The notes: generated by a model from the sequence alone, not told the origin. Positions 50,677 to 59,818 are shown, counted from the stretch's first letter. The stretch is 64,000 nt of DNA from Micromonospora sp. WMMA1947 (GCF_027497355.1 NZ_CP114909.1:2852001-2916000), one strand, 5' to 3'. Made by a program: numbers and translations.

Positions 50677-51690
50677 ATGAGACGTCGCGGCGTGACCGTC
50701 CTTCTCGGTGCCCTGCTCACCGCCCTGCTCAGCGTCGGCGTGCTGAGCGTGCCGCTGCCGTACGTGGTGCTCGGCCCCGGTCCGACGGTGAACACGCTGG
50801 GCAGTGAGGACGGCAAGGAGGTCATCCAGGTGACCGGCCGCGCGACGTCCACCTCCGCCGGTCAGCTCCGTCTCACCACAGTCGGTGTGCAGCCGACAGT
50901 GCGGCTGCGTTCGGCGCTGGCCGGGTGGTTCTCCTCGGACGAGGCGGTGGTGCCGCGGGAGCTGGTCTACCCGCCGGGGGAGTCGCAGGAGGAGGTCGAG
51001 AAGCGCAACGCGGAGGACTTCCAGAACTCGCAGACCAGCGCCGAGACGGCGGCGCTGCGTGAGCTGGGCTACCCGATCAAGGTCCTGGTCAAGGCGGTCA
51101 CGGCGGGTGGCCCGTCGGCTGGCGTGCTACGGCCCGACGACGTGCTCACCTCGGTGGACGGGGTCCAGGTGACGAGCGCCGCCAAGCTCACCGAGCTGAT
51201 CCGCGCGAAGCCGGCGGGCACCGCGCTGACGATCGGCTACACCCGTGGTGAGACCCCTGGTACGGCCACGGTGACCAGCCGCGAGCAGGACGGCCGGCCG
51301 CGCATCGGGGTGGAGATCGACCAGCAGCAGCCGCACCCGTTCACCCTGAAGATCGACCTGGGTGACATCGGCGGGCCGAGCGCCGGGCTGATGTTCTCGC
51401 TCGGCATCATCGACAAGCTGGAGCCGGCCGACCTGACCGGCGGCAAGATCATCGCCGGTACCGGCACCATCGACGACGAGGGTCGCGTCGGCCCGATCGG
51501 CGGCATCGCGCAGAAGCTGGTCGGCGCCAAGGACGCGGGCGCGAAGGCGTTCCTGGTGCCGGCCGACAACTGCGCCGAGGCGGTCCGCAACCCGCAGCCG
51601 GGCCTGCCGCTGCTGAAGGTCGCCACGCTGGGTGAGGCATTGAAGGCACTCGAGACGCTGCGCGCCGGGGGACAGCCGACGCGCTGCTGA
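50677..51690 (+). CDS. Membrane-anchored PDZ and Lon-type (S16) protease
   Basis: This 337-residue protein has an N-terminal membrane anchor (VTVLLGALLTALLSVGVLSV), a PDZ domain (VTAGGPSAGVLRPDDVLTSV onward) and a Lon-type proteolytic domain with Ser in IGGPSAGLMFSLG and Lys in GGIAQKLVGAKDAG, the S16 Ser-Lys dyad. The active site should face the cell exterior. Substrates are unknown. It lies between DUF2342 and UPF0182, conserved neighbours in actinobacteria, which suggests a shared envelope role. Confidence 0.9.
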   Translation: MRRRGVTVLLGALLTALLSVGVLSVPLPYVVLGPGPTVNTLGSEDGKEVIQVTGRATSTSAGQLRLTTVGVQPTVRLRSALAGWFSSDEAVVPRELVYPPGESQEEVEKRNAEDFQNSQTSAETAALRELGYPIKVLVKAVTAGGPSAGVLRPDDVLTSVDGVQVTSAAKLTELIRAKPAGTALTIGYTRGETPGTATVTSREQDGRPRIGVEIDQQQPHPFTLKIDLGDIGGPSAGLMFSLGIIDKLEPADLTGGKIIAGTGTIDDEGRVGPIGGIAQKLVGAKDAGAKAFLVPADNCAEAVRNPQPGLPLLKVATLGEALKALETLRAGGQPTRC

Positions 51691-51811
51691 GGCGGGCCGG
51701 GCGCCGACCGGCTGGCGGATCGTGACGTGACCTTGACCCGACGTGCTCAGGAACACCCCGTACTCTTGGTGCCTGGTCGGAGCCGATCACATCGAGCGTG
51801 CGGAGCCAACA

Positions 51812-54800
51812 GTGGTCATGCGTAGCAGTCCCTTACCGAGGATGAGCCGGCGCGGACGCGTCACCATCGGTGTCCTGATCGGGGTGTTCATCTTGTTCAC
51901 CCTCCTCGGGTGGGGCGTGAACGCGTGGACCGACTGGCTCTGGTTCGACGAGGTCCGCTACACCCAGGTCTTCACCGGCGTGCTCGCCACCCGCCTGCTG
52001 TTGTTCCTGGTGATCGGCGCCGGCATGGCGCTGCTCGTCGGCGGCAACCTCTGGCTGGCCTACCGGCTGCGGCCCAAGATGCGCCCGCACTCGGCCGAGC
52101 AGGCCACGCTCGAGCGCTACCGGATGCTGCTGAGCCCGCGGCTCGGCACCTGGATCGCGCTCGCCGCCGCCGTCGTCGGCCTGTTCGCCGGCCTCTCCGC
52201 GCAGAGCCGCTGGGGTCAGTGGCTGCTGTTCCGCAACGGCGGCGACTTCGGGGTGAAGGACCCGGAGTTCGGCATCGACGTCGGCTTCTACGTCTTCCAG
52301 CTGCCGTTCTGGCGCTACCTGCTCGGCGTCGGTTTCACCGCCGTGGTGCTGTCGCTGCTCGGCGCGCTCGCCGTGCACTACATCTTCGGCGGCGTGCGCC
52401 TGCAGGGCATCGGCGACCGGATGACGAACGCCGCCCGCGCCCACCTCAGCTCGCTGGTCGCCGTGTTCGTGCTGCTCAAGGCCGTCGCCTACGTGCTGGA
52501 CCGGCGGGCCATGCTGCTGGAGTACAACGAGGGCGCCAAGCTCTACGGCGCCGGCTACGCGGACGTGAACGCGCTGCTCCCGGCGAAGGAGATCCTCGCC
52601 TGGATCTCCGTCCTGGTGGCGCTGGCGATCATCGTGTTCTCCAACGCGGTGATGCGGAACCTGGTCTGGCCGGGCATCTCGCTCGCCCTGCTGGGCGTCT
52701 CCGCGGTGGCGATCGGCGGCATCTACCCGTGGGCCGTGCAGACCTTCGAGGTCAAGCCGAGCGCCCGGGACAAGGAGGCGCCGTACATCGAACGCAGCAT
52801 CAAGGCCACCAGGTCCGCGTTCGGCCTGGAAGGCGCGAAGACCACACCGTACGCGGCCAGCAACCTTGTTCCACCCGCCAGCCTGGCCACCGACACCTCG
52901 GTGGTGCAGAACATCCGGCTGCTCGACCCGCAGTTGGTCTCCGAGACGTACACGCAGCTCCAGCAGGTCCGGGGCTTCTACGACTTCGGTTCGAAGCTGG
53001 ACATCGACAGGTACTCGGTCAACGACAAGACCTCCGACTACGTGGTCGGCGTCCGTGAGATCAACTACGGCGAGCTGACCGACCAGCAGAGCAACTGGAT
53101 CAACCGCCACACCGTCTACACCCACGGGTACGGCCTGGTGGCCGCCCCGGCGAACCAGGTGGTCTGCGGCGGCCAGCCGTACTTCGTCTCCGGCTACCTC
53201 GGCGAGAAGGCGCAGGAGGCGTGCTCCGCGCCGACCGAGGAGATCCCGGCCCAGCAGCCGCGGATCTACTACGGCGAGCGGATGGAGGCGAACGACTACG
53301 CGATCGTCGGGCAGACCGGTGACCGCAACGTCGAGTTCGACCGGCCCACCTCCACCGGCGGTGAGCAGTACTACACCTACACCGGCGAAGGCGGCGTCAA
53401 GATCGGCTCGTTCCCGCGCCGGCTGCTCTACGCGATCAAGGAGCAGGAGTCGAACTTCCTGCTCTCCGAGGCGGTCAACGAGAACTCGAAGCTGCTGTAC
53501 GTGCGTAACCCGCGCGACCGGGTGGAGAAGGTCGCGCCGTTCCTCACGCTCGACGGCGACCCGTACCCGGCCGTGGTCAACGGGCGCGTCCTGTGGATCA
53601 TCGACGGCTACACCACGGCGGCGACCTACCCGTACGCCGAGCGGGTCAACCTCCAGGCCGAGACGACCGACGAGCTGACCGGCCGGGGCACGTTCCAGCT
53701 CGCCCGGGAGAACGTCAACTACATCCGCAACTCGGTGAAGGCGACAGTCGACGCGTACGACGGCACGGTCAAGCTCTACTCGTACGACGACACCGACCCG
53801 GTGCTCAAGGCGTGGAACAAGGCGTTCGGCGGTGACCTGGTGCTGCCCAAGGGCGACATCCCGCCGGAGCTGGCCGAGCACTTCCGCTACCCGGCCGACC
53901 TGTTCAAGGTGCAGCGCAACCTGCTGACCAAGTTCCACGTCACCGACCCCGGCGACTTCTACTCCGGCCAGGACTTCTGGCAGGTGCCGAACGTGCCGGA
54001 CGCGCCGGACAGCGGGCAGAAGCAGCCGCCGTACTACCTGTTCACGCAGTTCCCCGGGCAGGAGGGACCACGCTTCCAGCTGACCTCGGCGGTCACCCCC
54101 AACGGGCGGCAGAACCTCGCCGCGCTGGTCTCCGGGTCGTACGTCGACGGCCAGCCGAGACTGGAGGTGCTGGAGCTGCCCGACCAGACCCGCATCTCCG
54201 GGCCGACGCAGGTGCACCAGCAGATGACCAACAACGGTGACATCCGGCAGCAGCTCAACCTGCTCTCCTCCAACCAGGCGCAGGTGCAGTACGGCAACCT
54301 GCTCTCCCTGCCGTTCGCCGACGGCATGCTCTACGTCGAGCCGGTGTACGTGAAGAGCAGCAGCACCGACGCGTACCCGCTGTTGCAGAAGGTGCTGCTC
54401 TCCTACGGTGACGGCGGCTCGTACGTGGTGCTCGCCAACAACCTCAACGACGGCATCAAGCAACTCGTCGAGCAGGGCAAGCGGGCACCGAACAACAACC
54501 CGCCGCCGAGCACCGACGACAACCCGACGCCCGACAATCCCACGCCGTCGCCGACCGCGGGCGACAACAACACGCCGCCGGTGAGCGGGGAACTGGCCCA
54601 GGCCGCCGCCCGGGTGCAGACCGCGATCGCCGAGGTCAAGGCCGCGCAGGCGTCCGGCGACTTCGAGCGGTACGGGCGTGCGCTGAAGGCGCTGGACGAG
54701 GCGATGAGCGCGTTCCAGCAGGCCCAGGCCGCGGCGAACGGCTCAGGTAACCCCGCGCCGTCGGGCAGCGCCTCGCCACCGGCACCGACGTCACCCGCGC

Positions 54801-54817
54801 CGACACCGAGCGGCTGA
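51812..54817 (+). CDS. UPF0182 large membrane protein
   Basis: This protein of about 1001 residues has about seven N-terminal membrane spans (first VTIGVLIGVFILFTLLGWGV) with the typical NAWTDWLWFDEVRYTQVFTG, then a large exterior domain. A proline-, asparagine- and threonine-rich linker (NNNPPPSTDDNPTPDNPTPS) and a terminal helical segment (AARVQTAIAEVKAAQASGDF) follow. UPF0182 proteins have no assigned biochemical function. The GTG at 51812 is preferred because GGAG is 8 nt upstream; ATG 51818 is possible. A TACTCT box lies at 51761-51766. Confidence 0.88.
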   Translation: MVMRSSPLPRMSRRGRVTIGVLIGVFILFTLLGWGVNAWTDWLWFDEVRYTQVFTGVLATRLLLFLVIGAGMALLVGGNLWLAYRLRPKMRPHSAEQATLERYRMLLSPRLGTWIALAAAVVGLFAGLSAQSRWGQWLLFRNGGDFGVKDPEFGIDVGFYVFQLPFWRYLLGVGFTAVVLSLLGALAVHYIFGGVRLQGIGDRMTNAARAHLSSLVAVFVLLKAVAYVLDRRAMLLEYNEGAKLYGAGYADVNALLPAKEILAWISVLVALAIIVFSNAVMRNLVWPGISLALLGVSAVAIGGIYPWAVQTFEVKPSARDKEAPYIERSIKATRSAFGLEGAKTTPYAASNLVPPASLATDTSVVQNIRLLDPQLVSETYTQLQQVRGFYDFGSKLDIDRYSVNDKTSDYVVGVREINYGELTDQQSNWINRHTVYTHGYGLVAAPANQVVCGGQPYFVSGYLGEKAQEACSAPTEEIPAQQPRIYYGERMEANDYAIVGQTGDRNVEFDRPTSTGGEQYYTYTGEGGVKIGSFPRRLLYAIKEQESNFLLSEAVNENSKLLYVRNPRDRVEKVAPFLTLDGDPYPAVVNGRVLWIIDGYTTAATYPYAERVNLQAETTDELTGRGTFQLARENVNYIRNSVKATVDAYDGTVKLYSYDDTDPVLKAWNKAFGGDLVLPKGDIPPELAEHFRYPADLFKVQRNLLTKFHVTDPGDFYSGQDFWQVPNVPDAPDSGQKQPPYYLFTQFPGQEGPRFQLTSAVTPNGRQNLAALVSGSYVDGQPRLEVLELPDQTRISGPTQVHQQMTNNGDIRQQLNLLSSNQAQVQYGNLLSLPFADGMLYVEPVYVKSSSTDAYPLLQKVLLSYGDGGSYVVLANNLNDGIKQLVEQGKRAPNNNPPPSTDDNPTPDNPTPSPTAGDNNTPPVSGELAQAAARVQTAIAEVKAAQASGDFERYGRALKALDEAMSAFQQAQAAANGSGNPAPSGSASPPAPTSPAPTPSG

Positions 54818-54834
54818 CGCCGAGCTGACACCAC

Positions 54835-54879
54835 GAGCCCGTGGTCCGGGACCGCAACGGTCACCCGGACCACGGGCTC
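54835..54879 (+). terminator. UPF0182 terminator
   Basis: GAGCCCGTGGTCCGGG (54835-54850) has a perfect complement at 54864-54879, with a 13-nt loop. Confidence 0.75.
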
Positions 54880-54883
54880 TGTC

Positions 54884-55126
54884 GTGAAGCGGACTCCCCG
54901 GCCGCAACCCCCGCAGCACGTCGGGCCGGGCCGTCCGGTACGGCTACGCGGTGGCCGGTCGCTGCCGTACCGCCGGGCCGGTGCGCCCGCGGACGAGGTG
55001 CCGTCCGGCAACTACCGGCACAGCATCACGATCTACCGGGCCGGTGCGGCGGCCCCGGCGCTGGCCGAGGTGCGCGTGGCGGTCCGGGCCTGCCCCGAGC
55101 AGCCCGCCCGGGGCGGCCGTCGGTGA
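54884..55126 (+). CDS. Possible small basic protein, 80 residues
   Basis: A GTG frame directly after the terminator encodes an arginine- and proline-rich product (MKRTPRPQPPQHVGPGRP..., ending EQPARGGRR). The central part (YRHSITIYRAGAAAPALAEV) looks protein-like. There is no ribosome-binding site and no -10 box at a leaderless distance. It may be chance coding in GC-rich DNA. Otherwise the 54880-55202 gap holds nothing I recognise. Confidence 0.25.
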   Translation: MKRTPRPQPPQHVGPGRPVRLRGGRSLPYRRAGAPADEVPSGNYRHSITIYRAGAAAPALAEVRVAVRACPEQPARGGRR

Positions 55127-55202
55127 CGGTGCTGTGGGAGCAGGGGCGATCCGGCGGTGGTGGGACTGAGTACCCGTTTTGCGCCTCCCCCGGTCGGTGC
55201 GC

Positions 55203-55219
55203 TACGGTTGTCGAGCCGA
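55203..55219 (+). promoter_or_regulatory. Promoter of the first initiator tRNA gene
   Basis: TTGCGC (about 55179-55184) and TACGGT (55203-55208) are 18 bp apart; the tRNA begins 11 nt after the -10 box. Confidence 0.6.
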
Positions 55220-55293
55220 CGCGGGGTGGAGCAGCTCGGTAGCTCGCTGGGCTCATAACCCAGAGGTCGCAGGTTCAAATCCTGTCCCCGCTA
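55220..55293 (+). tRNA. Initiator tRNA-Met (CAT), copy 1
   Basis: A 74-nt cloverleaf with anticodon CAT in CTGGGCTCATAACCCAG. Three consecutive G-C pairs in the anticodon stem and a non-pairing C1/U72 end are the hallmarks of initiator (fMet) tRNA. The T-arm GGTTCAAATCC is normal. CCA is not encoded. It is identical to copy 2, 366 bp downstream. Confidence 0.95.
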
Positions 55294-55298
55294 CTCGT

Positions 55299-55334
55299 GG
55301 CGAAGGCCCCGGAGTTCTCTCCGGGGCCTTCGCC
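55299..55334 (+). terminator. Terminator of tRNA copy 1
   Basis: GGCGAAGGCCCCGGAG (55299-55314) pairs perfectly with 55319-55334 around TTCT, then GTTTCC. Confidence 0.8.
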
Positions 55335-55423
55335 GTTTCCGCCGGTGTCCCACGCGCATCTGCGGATCGCGCGCCGTGGTCACGGTCCGCGACCGGCTCG
55401 GCAGAAGAGAAGTCCCGAGACGC

Positions 55424-55461
55424 ATATGACTGAGAGTCATGATTATGACTCTCAGTCATAT
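55424..55461. repeat. Perfect nested palindrome between the tRNA genes
   Basis: ATATGACTGAGAGTCAT (55424-55440) and its exact complement (55445-55461) flank GATT. Each arm also contains ATGACT-NNN-AGTCAT, itself a palindrome. The element is AT-rich in a GC-rich setting and has no T-tract after it. It could be a paired operator or an extruding cruciform. Confidence 0.75.
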
Positions 55462-55568
55462 CGCCAGAGAGTCTCGTGCTCGACCTCGCCCGGCGGGACT
55501 TCGGATCGTCGTGCGGTGCCCGAGGGGGATTCCGGGGGACCCGGCTGATCTCCAGGATCGGAGTGCGA

Positions 55569-55585
55569 TAAGCTGTACGAGCCGA
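55569..55585 (+). promoter_or_regulatory. Promoter of the second initiator tRNA gene
   Basis: TAAGCT (55569-55574) stands 11 nt before the tRNA, the same distance as in copy 1. CGAGCCGA just before the tRNA is identical in both. Confidence 0.55.
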
Positions 55586-55659
55586 CGCGGGGTGGAGCAG
55601 CTCGGTAGCTCGCTGGGCTCATAACCCAGAGGTCGCAGGTTCAAATCCTGTCCCCGCTA
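55586..55659 (+). tRNA. Initiator tRNA-Met (CAT), copy 2
   Basis: Identical over all 74 nt to the copy at 55220-55293, with the same upstream octamer and a similar terminator downstream. This points to a tandem duplication of the whole tRNA transcription unit, with the -10 hexamer since diverged. Confidence 0.95.
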
Positions 55660-55666
55660 CTCGTGA

Positions 55667-55698
55667 CGAAGGGCCCGGAGTTCGCTCCGGGCCCTTCG
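55667..55698 (+). terminator. Terminator of tRNA copy 2
   Basis: CGAAGGGCCCGGAG (55667-55680) pairs with 55685-55698 around a TTCG (UUCG) tetraloop. Confidence 0.8.
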
Positions 55699-55763
55699 CC
55701 GTGTCCGGCGACATCCTTTCCGTCCGCCGTGCCCCGGTTGCGGGTCTCGGCGAGGATGGGGGC

Positions 55764-56012
55764 ATGTCTGGATGGAACAAGTGGTGGGGCCGCCTGGGCG
55801 CGGTCCTCGGTACGGTCGTGCTCTCGGTCTTCGTGCCGGTCGCGGCCTGGGCGTCGTCGGGCACCGGCGAGATCGTGGTGGAGGCCGCCCGCCGTCGTTC
55901 CCGCGGCGGGTTCGGCTTCCTCGGCCTGCTCTGCTGCCTTGTGGTGGTCGGCGGCATCGTGCTGCTGGTGGTGCTGCTCACCCGTAACCGCCGCAACCGC
56001 CCCCCGCGCTGA
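55764..56012 (+). CDS. Small membrane protein, 82 residues
   Basis: The frame starts MSGWNKWWGRLGAVLGTVVL, with a signal-like hydrophobic stretch to about residue 30 (FVPVAAWASSG), a charged loop (EAARRRSRGG) and a second strongly hydrophobic span (LLCCLVVVGGIVLLVVLLTR) ending in a basic tail. It should have one or two membrane helices. GAGGA lies about 8-9 nt upstream. No family recognised. Confidence 0.65.
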   Translation: MSGWNKWWGRLGAVLGTVVLSVFVPVAAWASSGTGEIVVEAARRRSRGGFGFLGLLCCLVVVGGIVLLVVLLTRNRRNRPPR

Positions 56013-56048
56013 GCCCTCGCCCGCCCTGTCCGCCTCGGGCGGGGCGGG

Positions 56049-57374
56049 TCACTCGGCCAGGGCGGTGTTCGCCTGAGCCATGAAGCGGGAGGTCGCGGTG
56101 CGGGCGCCGGCCTGCTTGCCGCGGATGCTCTCGGCCGCGTCGATCAGCAGCTCGCGCACCTTGGCGTGCCCCTTGGGCGGCGGCGCGGGGGACGGACCGG
56201 CCAGATCGTCCAGCTCGGCGCCGAGCGCCGTCATGCGCTTCTCGGCCCGGCCGGTCACCTCCGCGGCGACGAACGAACGCACCTGCTTGCTCGCGTTCAA
56301 GCCGCGTTCGACGCCGAGGAGCCGACCGGCCGCCACGTTCGTGGTCAGGAAGTCGAGCACGTTCACCACCGCCTCCGGGTGGCGGGTGCCCCGGAAACCG
56401 GCCCAGTACATCGACGCCCGGGGCCACTGGGCGGCGGGCGTACCGGGGAAGGCGACGGCGCCCAGTTCGTCGTCGGCCAGGCGCTGCAACTCGGGCAGCT
56501 GGTGCGACCAGGCGAACGAGGCTGCGGTGTGCCCGGTGACCACGAGCTGGCGGGCCAGCTCGCCGCTGTCGGCCTGCTCGACCAGGGCGGCGCTCGGCGT
56601 GGCCCGGTCGAAGCGCGCCACCTCCCAGAACTCGAACCAGGCGAGCAGTTCGGCGGAGCTGAAGCCGAGCTGCCGGCCCTGGTACAGCTCGCTGCCCTGG
56701 CCGCGCAGCCAGAGCCAGAACGCCCGGTAGTCGCCGGAGGCGTCCATGGTGCCCGCCACCCGGTTGCCGGAGGCGCGGGTGACGCGGGCGGCCCAGCTCA
56801 CGTACTCCTTCCAGGACATCCCGGTGCGCGGCTCGGGCTGGTCCAGCCGGCGCAGCAGACCGCGGTTGAACACCAGCGCCGCGCTCGTCTGCGCGGCGGG
56901 CACGCCGACGGTCCGCTCGTCCACCCGCCCGTAGCGGGCCAGCTGCTCCGGCACCTCACGCAGGTCGAGCCGCTCGTCCGCGGCGTACGGGGTGAGGTCC
57001 AGCAGGATGTCCCGGCCGGCGTACTCGGTGAGCAGGGTGTCGTCGATCTGGAACAGGTCCGGCGCGTTGCCGCCGGTGGCCTGGGTGGCGAGGCGGTCGT
57101 AGTAGCCGCTCAGCCCCTGCCAGGTGACCCGGAAGCTGACCCGCGGGTTCTGCTGCGAGTACAGCCGCAGCGCCTGTTCGGTGGCCTGGGCGCGGCGGGC
57201 GTCGCCCCACCAGAACACGGACAGCTCGACCGGGCCCTCGTCGGCGGCCACCTCCTCCGGGCTGCATCCGGTGAGCAGCGGCAGCGTTCCGGCGGCGAGC
57301 GGCAGACCGGCGAGCGCGCCGAGGAACCGTCGCCGGTCGAGCCCGGGACGGGGTACGGACTGCGGAGCGCGCAC
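56049..57374 (-). CDS. Extracellular sugar-binding lipoprotein (ABC, family 1)
   Basis: This 441-residue protein has a twin-arginine type signal (LDRRRFLGALAGLPLAAG) and lipobox LLTGC, so it is probably Tat-exported and lipid-anchored. The mature part (VELSVFWWGDARRAQATEQA onward) is the SBP_bac_1 fold that binds sugars or oligosaccharides. No permease or ATPase gene is adjacent, so it is an orphan in this window. The GTG start has GGAGAGAGA about 5 nt upstream. Confidence 0.88.
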   Translation of the reverse strand: MRAPQSVPRPGLDRRRFLGALAGLPLAAGTLPLLTGCSPEEVAADEGPVELSVFWWGDARRAQATEQALRLYSQQNPRVSFRVTWQGLSGYYDRLATQATGGNAPDLFQIDDTLLTEYAGRDILLDLTPYAADERLDLREVPEQLARYGRVDERTVGVPAAQTSAALVFNRGLLRRLDQPEPRTGMSWKEYVSWAARVTRASGNRVAGTMDASGDYRAFWLWLRGQGSELYQGRQLGFSSAELLAWFEFWEVARFDRATPSAALVEQADSGELARQLVVTGHTAASFAWSHQLPELQRLADDELGAVAFPGTPAAQWPRASMYWAGFRGTRHPEAVVNVLDFLTTNVAAGRLLGVERGLNASKQVRSFVAAEVTGRAEKRMTALGAELDDLAGPSPAPPPKGHAKVRELLIDAAESIRGKQAGARTATSRFMAQANTALAE

Positions 57375-57496
57375 AGGTCTCTCTCCGAAGGTGGGGTGGA
57401 CGGATCATTTCACCGGCCCCCGGCCGGGTGTCAACGCCGGACGGGACGCCGGTGGGCGCGCCCGGCGGCCCGCGCTGCTCATGGTGTACTAGCGCC

Positions 57497-58330
57497 GTGG
57501 AACTTCTGCACTCGGGCAAGGTCCGGGACGTCTACGCCGACGGCGAGGACCTGATCCTGGTCGCCACCGACCGCGTCTCCATCTACGACGTGGTGCTGCC
57601 GACCCCGATCCCGGACAAGGGCCGCCTGCTCACCGCGCTGTCGCTGTGGTGGTTCGAGCAGCTGTCCGACCTGGTGCCGAACCACGTGATCTCCGCGACG
57701 GACGTACCGGAGGAGTTCGCCGGCCGGGCGATCCGCTGCCGGCGGCTGGAGATGGTGCCGGTCGAGTGCGTGGCCCGGGGCTACCTGACCGGCGGCGGCT
57801 TCGCCGAGTACCAGCGCACCGGCTCGGTCTCCGGGGTGCCGCTGCCCCGCGGCCTGGTGGAGGCGTCGATCCTGCCCGAGCCGATCTTCACGCCGTCGAC
57901 CAAGGCGCCGAAGGGCGAGCACGACGAGCCGATCACGTACGAGCAGGTGGTGGACAAGGTCGGGCCGGAGGTCGCCGAGCGGCTGCGGCAGATCACCGTC
58001 GACGTCTACCGGCGCGGTGCGGAGATCGCCGCCGAGCGGGGCATCCTGATCGCCGACACGAAGCTGGAGCTGGGCTGGGCGGCGGACGGCACGCTGGTCC
58101 TCGGCGACGAGGTGCTCACGTCCGACTCGTCCCGGTTCTGGCCGGCCGAGTCGTACCAGCCGGGCCGCGCGCAGTTCTCCTACGACAAGCAGTACGTGCG
58201 GGACTGGGCCACGGCGAGCGGCTGGGACAAGCAGCCGCCCGCGCCGGAGGTGCCGGCCGAGGTGATCGAGGCGACCCGGGCCCGCTACGTCGAGGTGTAC
58301 GAGAAGCTCACCGGCAACCGCTGGGACTGA
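57497..58330 (+). CDS. purC: SAICAR synthetase
   Basis: PurC joins aspartate to CAIR in step 8 of purine synthesis. The 277-residue product has HSGKVRDVYADGEDLILVAT, SIYDVVLPTPIPDKGRLLTA, VECVARGYLTGGGFAEYQRT and ADTKLELGW, all family signatures. The GTG at 57497 gives the expected N-terminus (ELLHSGKVRDVY). Upstream is a TACTAG sequence, but its spacing does not fit the leaderless pattern of other genes here. It ends 3 bp before the convergent glpK. Confidence 0.93.
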   Translation: MELLHSGKVRDVYADGEDLILVATDRVSIYDVVLPTPIPDKGRLLTALSLWWFEQLSDLVPNHVISATDVPEEFAGRAIRCRRLEMVPVECVARGYLTGGGFAEYQRTGSVSGVPLPRGLVEASILPEPIFTPSTKAPKGEHDEPITYEQVVDKVGPEVAERLRQITVDVYRRGAEIAAERGILIADTKLELGWAADGTLVLGDEVLTSDSSRFWPAESYQPGRAQFSYDKQYVRDWATASGWDKQPPAPEVPAEVIEATRARYVEVYEKLTGNRWD

Positions 58331-58333
58331 CGC

Positions 58334-59818
58334 TCAGTCGACCCAGTCGAGCGTGCGCCGCACCGCCTTGTGCCACTGGCGCAGCTCACGCTCCCGGTGC
58401 GCCGGGTCCATCGTCGACTCCCACTGCGCGTCCGAGCGCCACTTCTCGCGCAGCGTGGCCAGGTCGGGCCAGAACCCGACGGCCAGGCCGGCGGCGTAAG
58501 CGGCGCCGAGGCACGTCGTCTCGGTGATCCGGGACCGCACGACCGGCACGTCCAGCACGTCCGCGAGGAACTGCATCAGCAGTTCGTTGCCGGTCATCCC
58601 GCCGTCGACCCGCAGCCGGCGCAGCGCCACGTCGGAGTCGGCGTTCATCGCGTCCACCACCTCCCGGGTCTGGAAGGCCGACGCCTCCAGCACCGCGCGG
58701 GCCAGGTGCCCCTTGGTGATGTAGCCGGTCAGCCCGGCGATCACGCCCCGGGCGTCGCTGCGCCAGTGCGGGGCGAACAGGCCGGAGAAGGCCGGCACCA
58801 CGTAGCAGCCGCCGTTGTCGTCGACAGTACGGGCCAGCTCCTCGACCTGCGGGGCGGTGGAGATCAGGCCGAGGTTGTCGCGCAGCCACTGCACCAGCGA
58901 GCCGGTGACCGCGATGGCGCCCTCCAGCGCGTACACGGCGGGCTGGCCCTCGATCCGGTACGCCACCGTGGTGAGCAGGCCGTGCCGCGACGGCACCGGG
59001 CTGGCACCGGTGTTGAGCAGCAGGAAGCTGCCGGTGCCGTAGGTGCACTTGGCCTCGCCGGGCTGGAAGCAGGTCTGCCCGAACAGCGCCGCCTGCTGGT
59101 CGCCGAGCGCGCTCGCCACCGGCACCCCGGCCAGCACCCCCCGGGCGGTGCCGTACACCTCGGCCGAGCTGCGGATCTCCGGCAGCACGGCGGCCGGGAT
59201 CCGCAGCGCGTCGAGCAGCTCCGGGGCCCAGTCGAGCGTCTCCAGGTCCATCAGCATGGTGCGGCTGGCGTTCGTCACGTCGGTGACGTGCCGGCCGGTC
59301 AGCTTCCAGATCAGCCAGCTGTCCATGGTGCCGAACAGCACCTCGCCGCGTTCGGCCCGCTCGCGCAGCCCGTCGACGTGGTCGAGCAGCCAGCGCAGCT
59401 TCGGGCCGGCGAAGTAGGTGGCCGGGGTCAGGCCGGTGCGGGCCCGCAGCCGCTCCTCGTCGTACGTCCCGGTCAGCTCGCGCAGCAGCGGGCCGGTGCG
59501 GGTGTCCTGCCAGACGATCGCGTTCGCCACCGGGCGGCCGGTCTCCCGGTCCCACACCACTGTGGTCTCGCGCTGATTGGTGATGCCCACCCCGGCGAGC
59601 ATCTCGGTGCCGATGTCCGCGCTCGCCAGCGCCTCGCGCACCACGTGCTCGACGTTCGTCCAGATCTCCTCGGCGTCGTGCTCGACCCAGCCGGGCCGGG
59701 GGAAGATCTGCCGGTGCTCGCGCTGGGCCACTGTGACGATCTCACCGGCCCGGTCGAAGACGATGCAGCGCGAGGACGTGGTGCCCTGGTCGATGGCGGC
59801 GACGAACTCTGCGGTCAC
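58334..59818 (-). CDS. glpK: Glycerol kinase
   Basis: GlpK phosphorylates glycerol to glycerol 3-phosphate. The 494-residue FGGY kinase begins [20 protein letters not shown] (phosphate-1 motif) and contains [46 protein letters not shown] and [19 protein letters not shown]. No glpF or glpD lies nearby. The GTG at 59818 is 6 nt after a TACGGT box, which supports this start. It is divergent from the PRPP synthetase paralogue with only 64 bp between starts. Confidence 0.94.
   Translation of the reverse strand: MTAEFVAAIDQGTTSSRCIVFDRAGEIVTVAQREHRQIFPRPGWVEHDAEEIWTNVEHVVREALASADIGTEMLAGVGITNQRETTVVWDRETGRPVANAIVWQDTRTGPLLRELTGTYDEERLRARTGLTPATYFAGPKLRWLLDHVDGLRERAERGEVLFGTMDSWLIWKLTGRHVTDVTNASRTMLMDLETLDWAPELLDALRIPAAVLPEIRSSAEVYGTARGVLAGVPVASALGDQQAALFGQTCFQPGEAKCTYGTGSFLLLNTGASPVPSRHGLLTTVAYRIEGQPAVYALEGAIAVTGSLVQWLRDNLGLISTAPQVEELARTVDDNGGCYVVPAFSGLFAPHWRSDARGVIAGLTGYITKGHLARAVLEASAFQTREVVDAMNADSDVALRRLRVDGGMTGNELLMQFLADVLDVPVVRSRITETTCLGAAYAAGLAVGFWPDLATLREKWRSDAQWESTMDPAHRERELRQWHKAVRRTLDWVD

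Noticed and set aside
55297..55548. 83-codon frame between the tRNA genes
   Set aside because: It runs through the tRNA terminator and the palindrome, lacks a ribosome site and has no protein-like pattern.
57481..57497. Leaderless promoter for purC (TACTAG before GTG)
   Set aside because: The hexamer lacks the final T and stands only 4 nt from the start; shifting it to fit spacing gives TGTACT. Not counted with the others.
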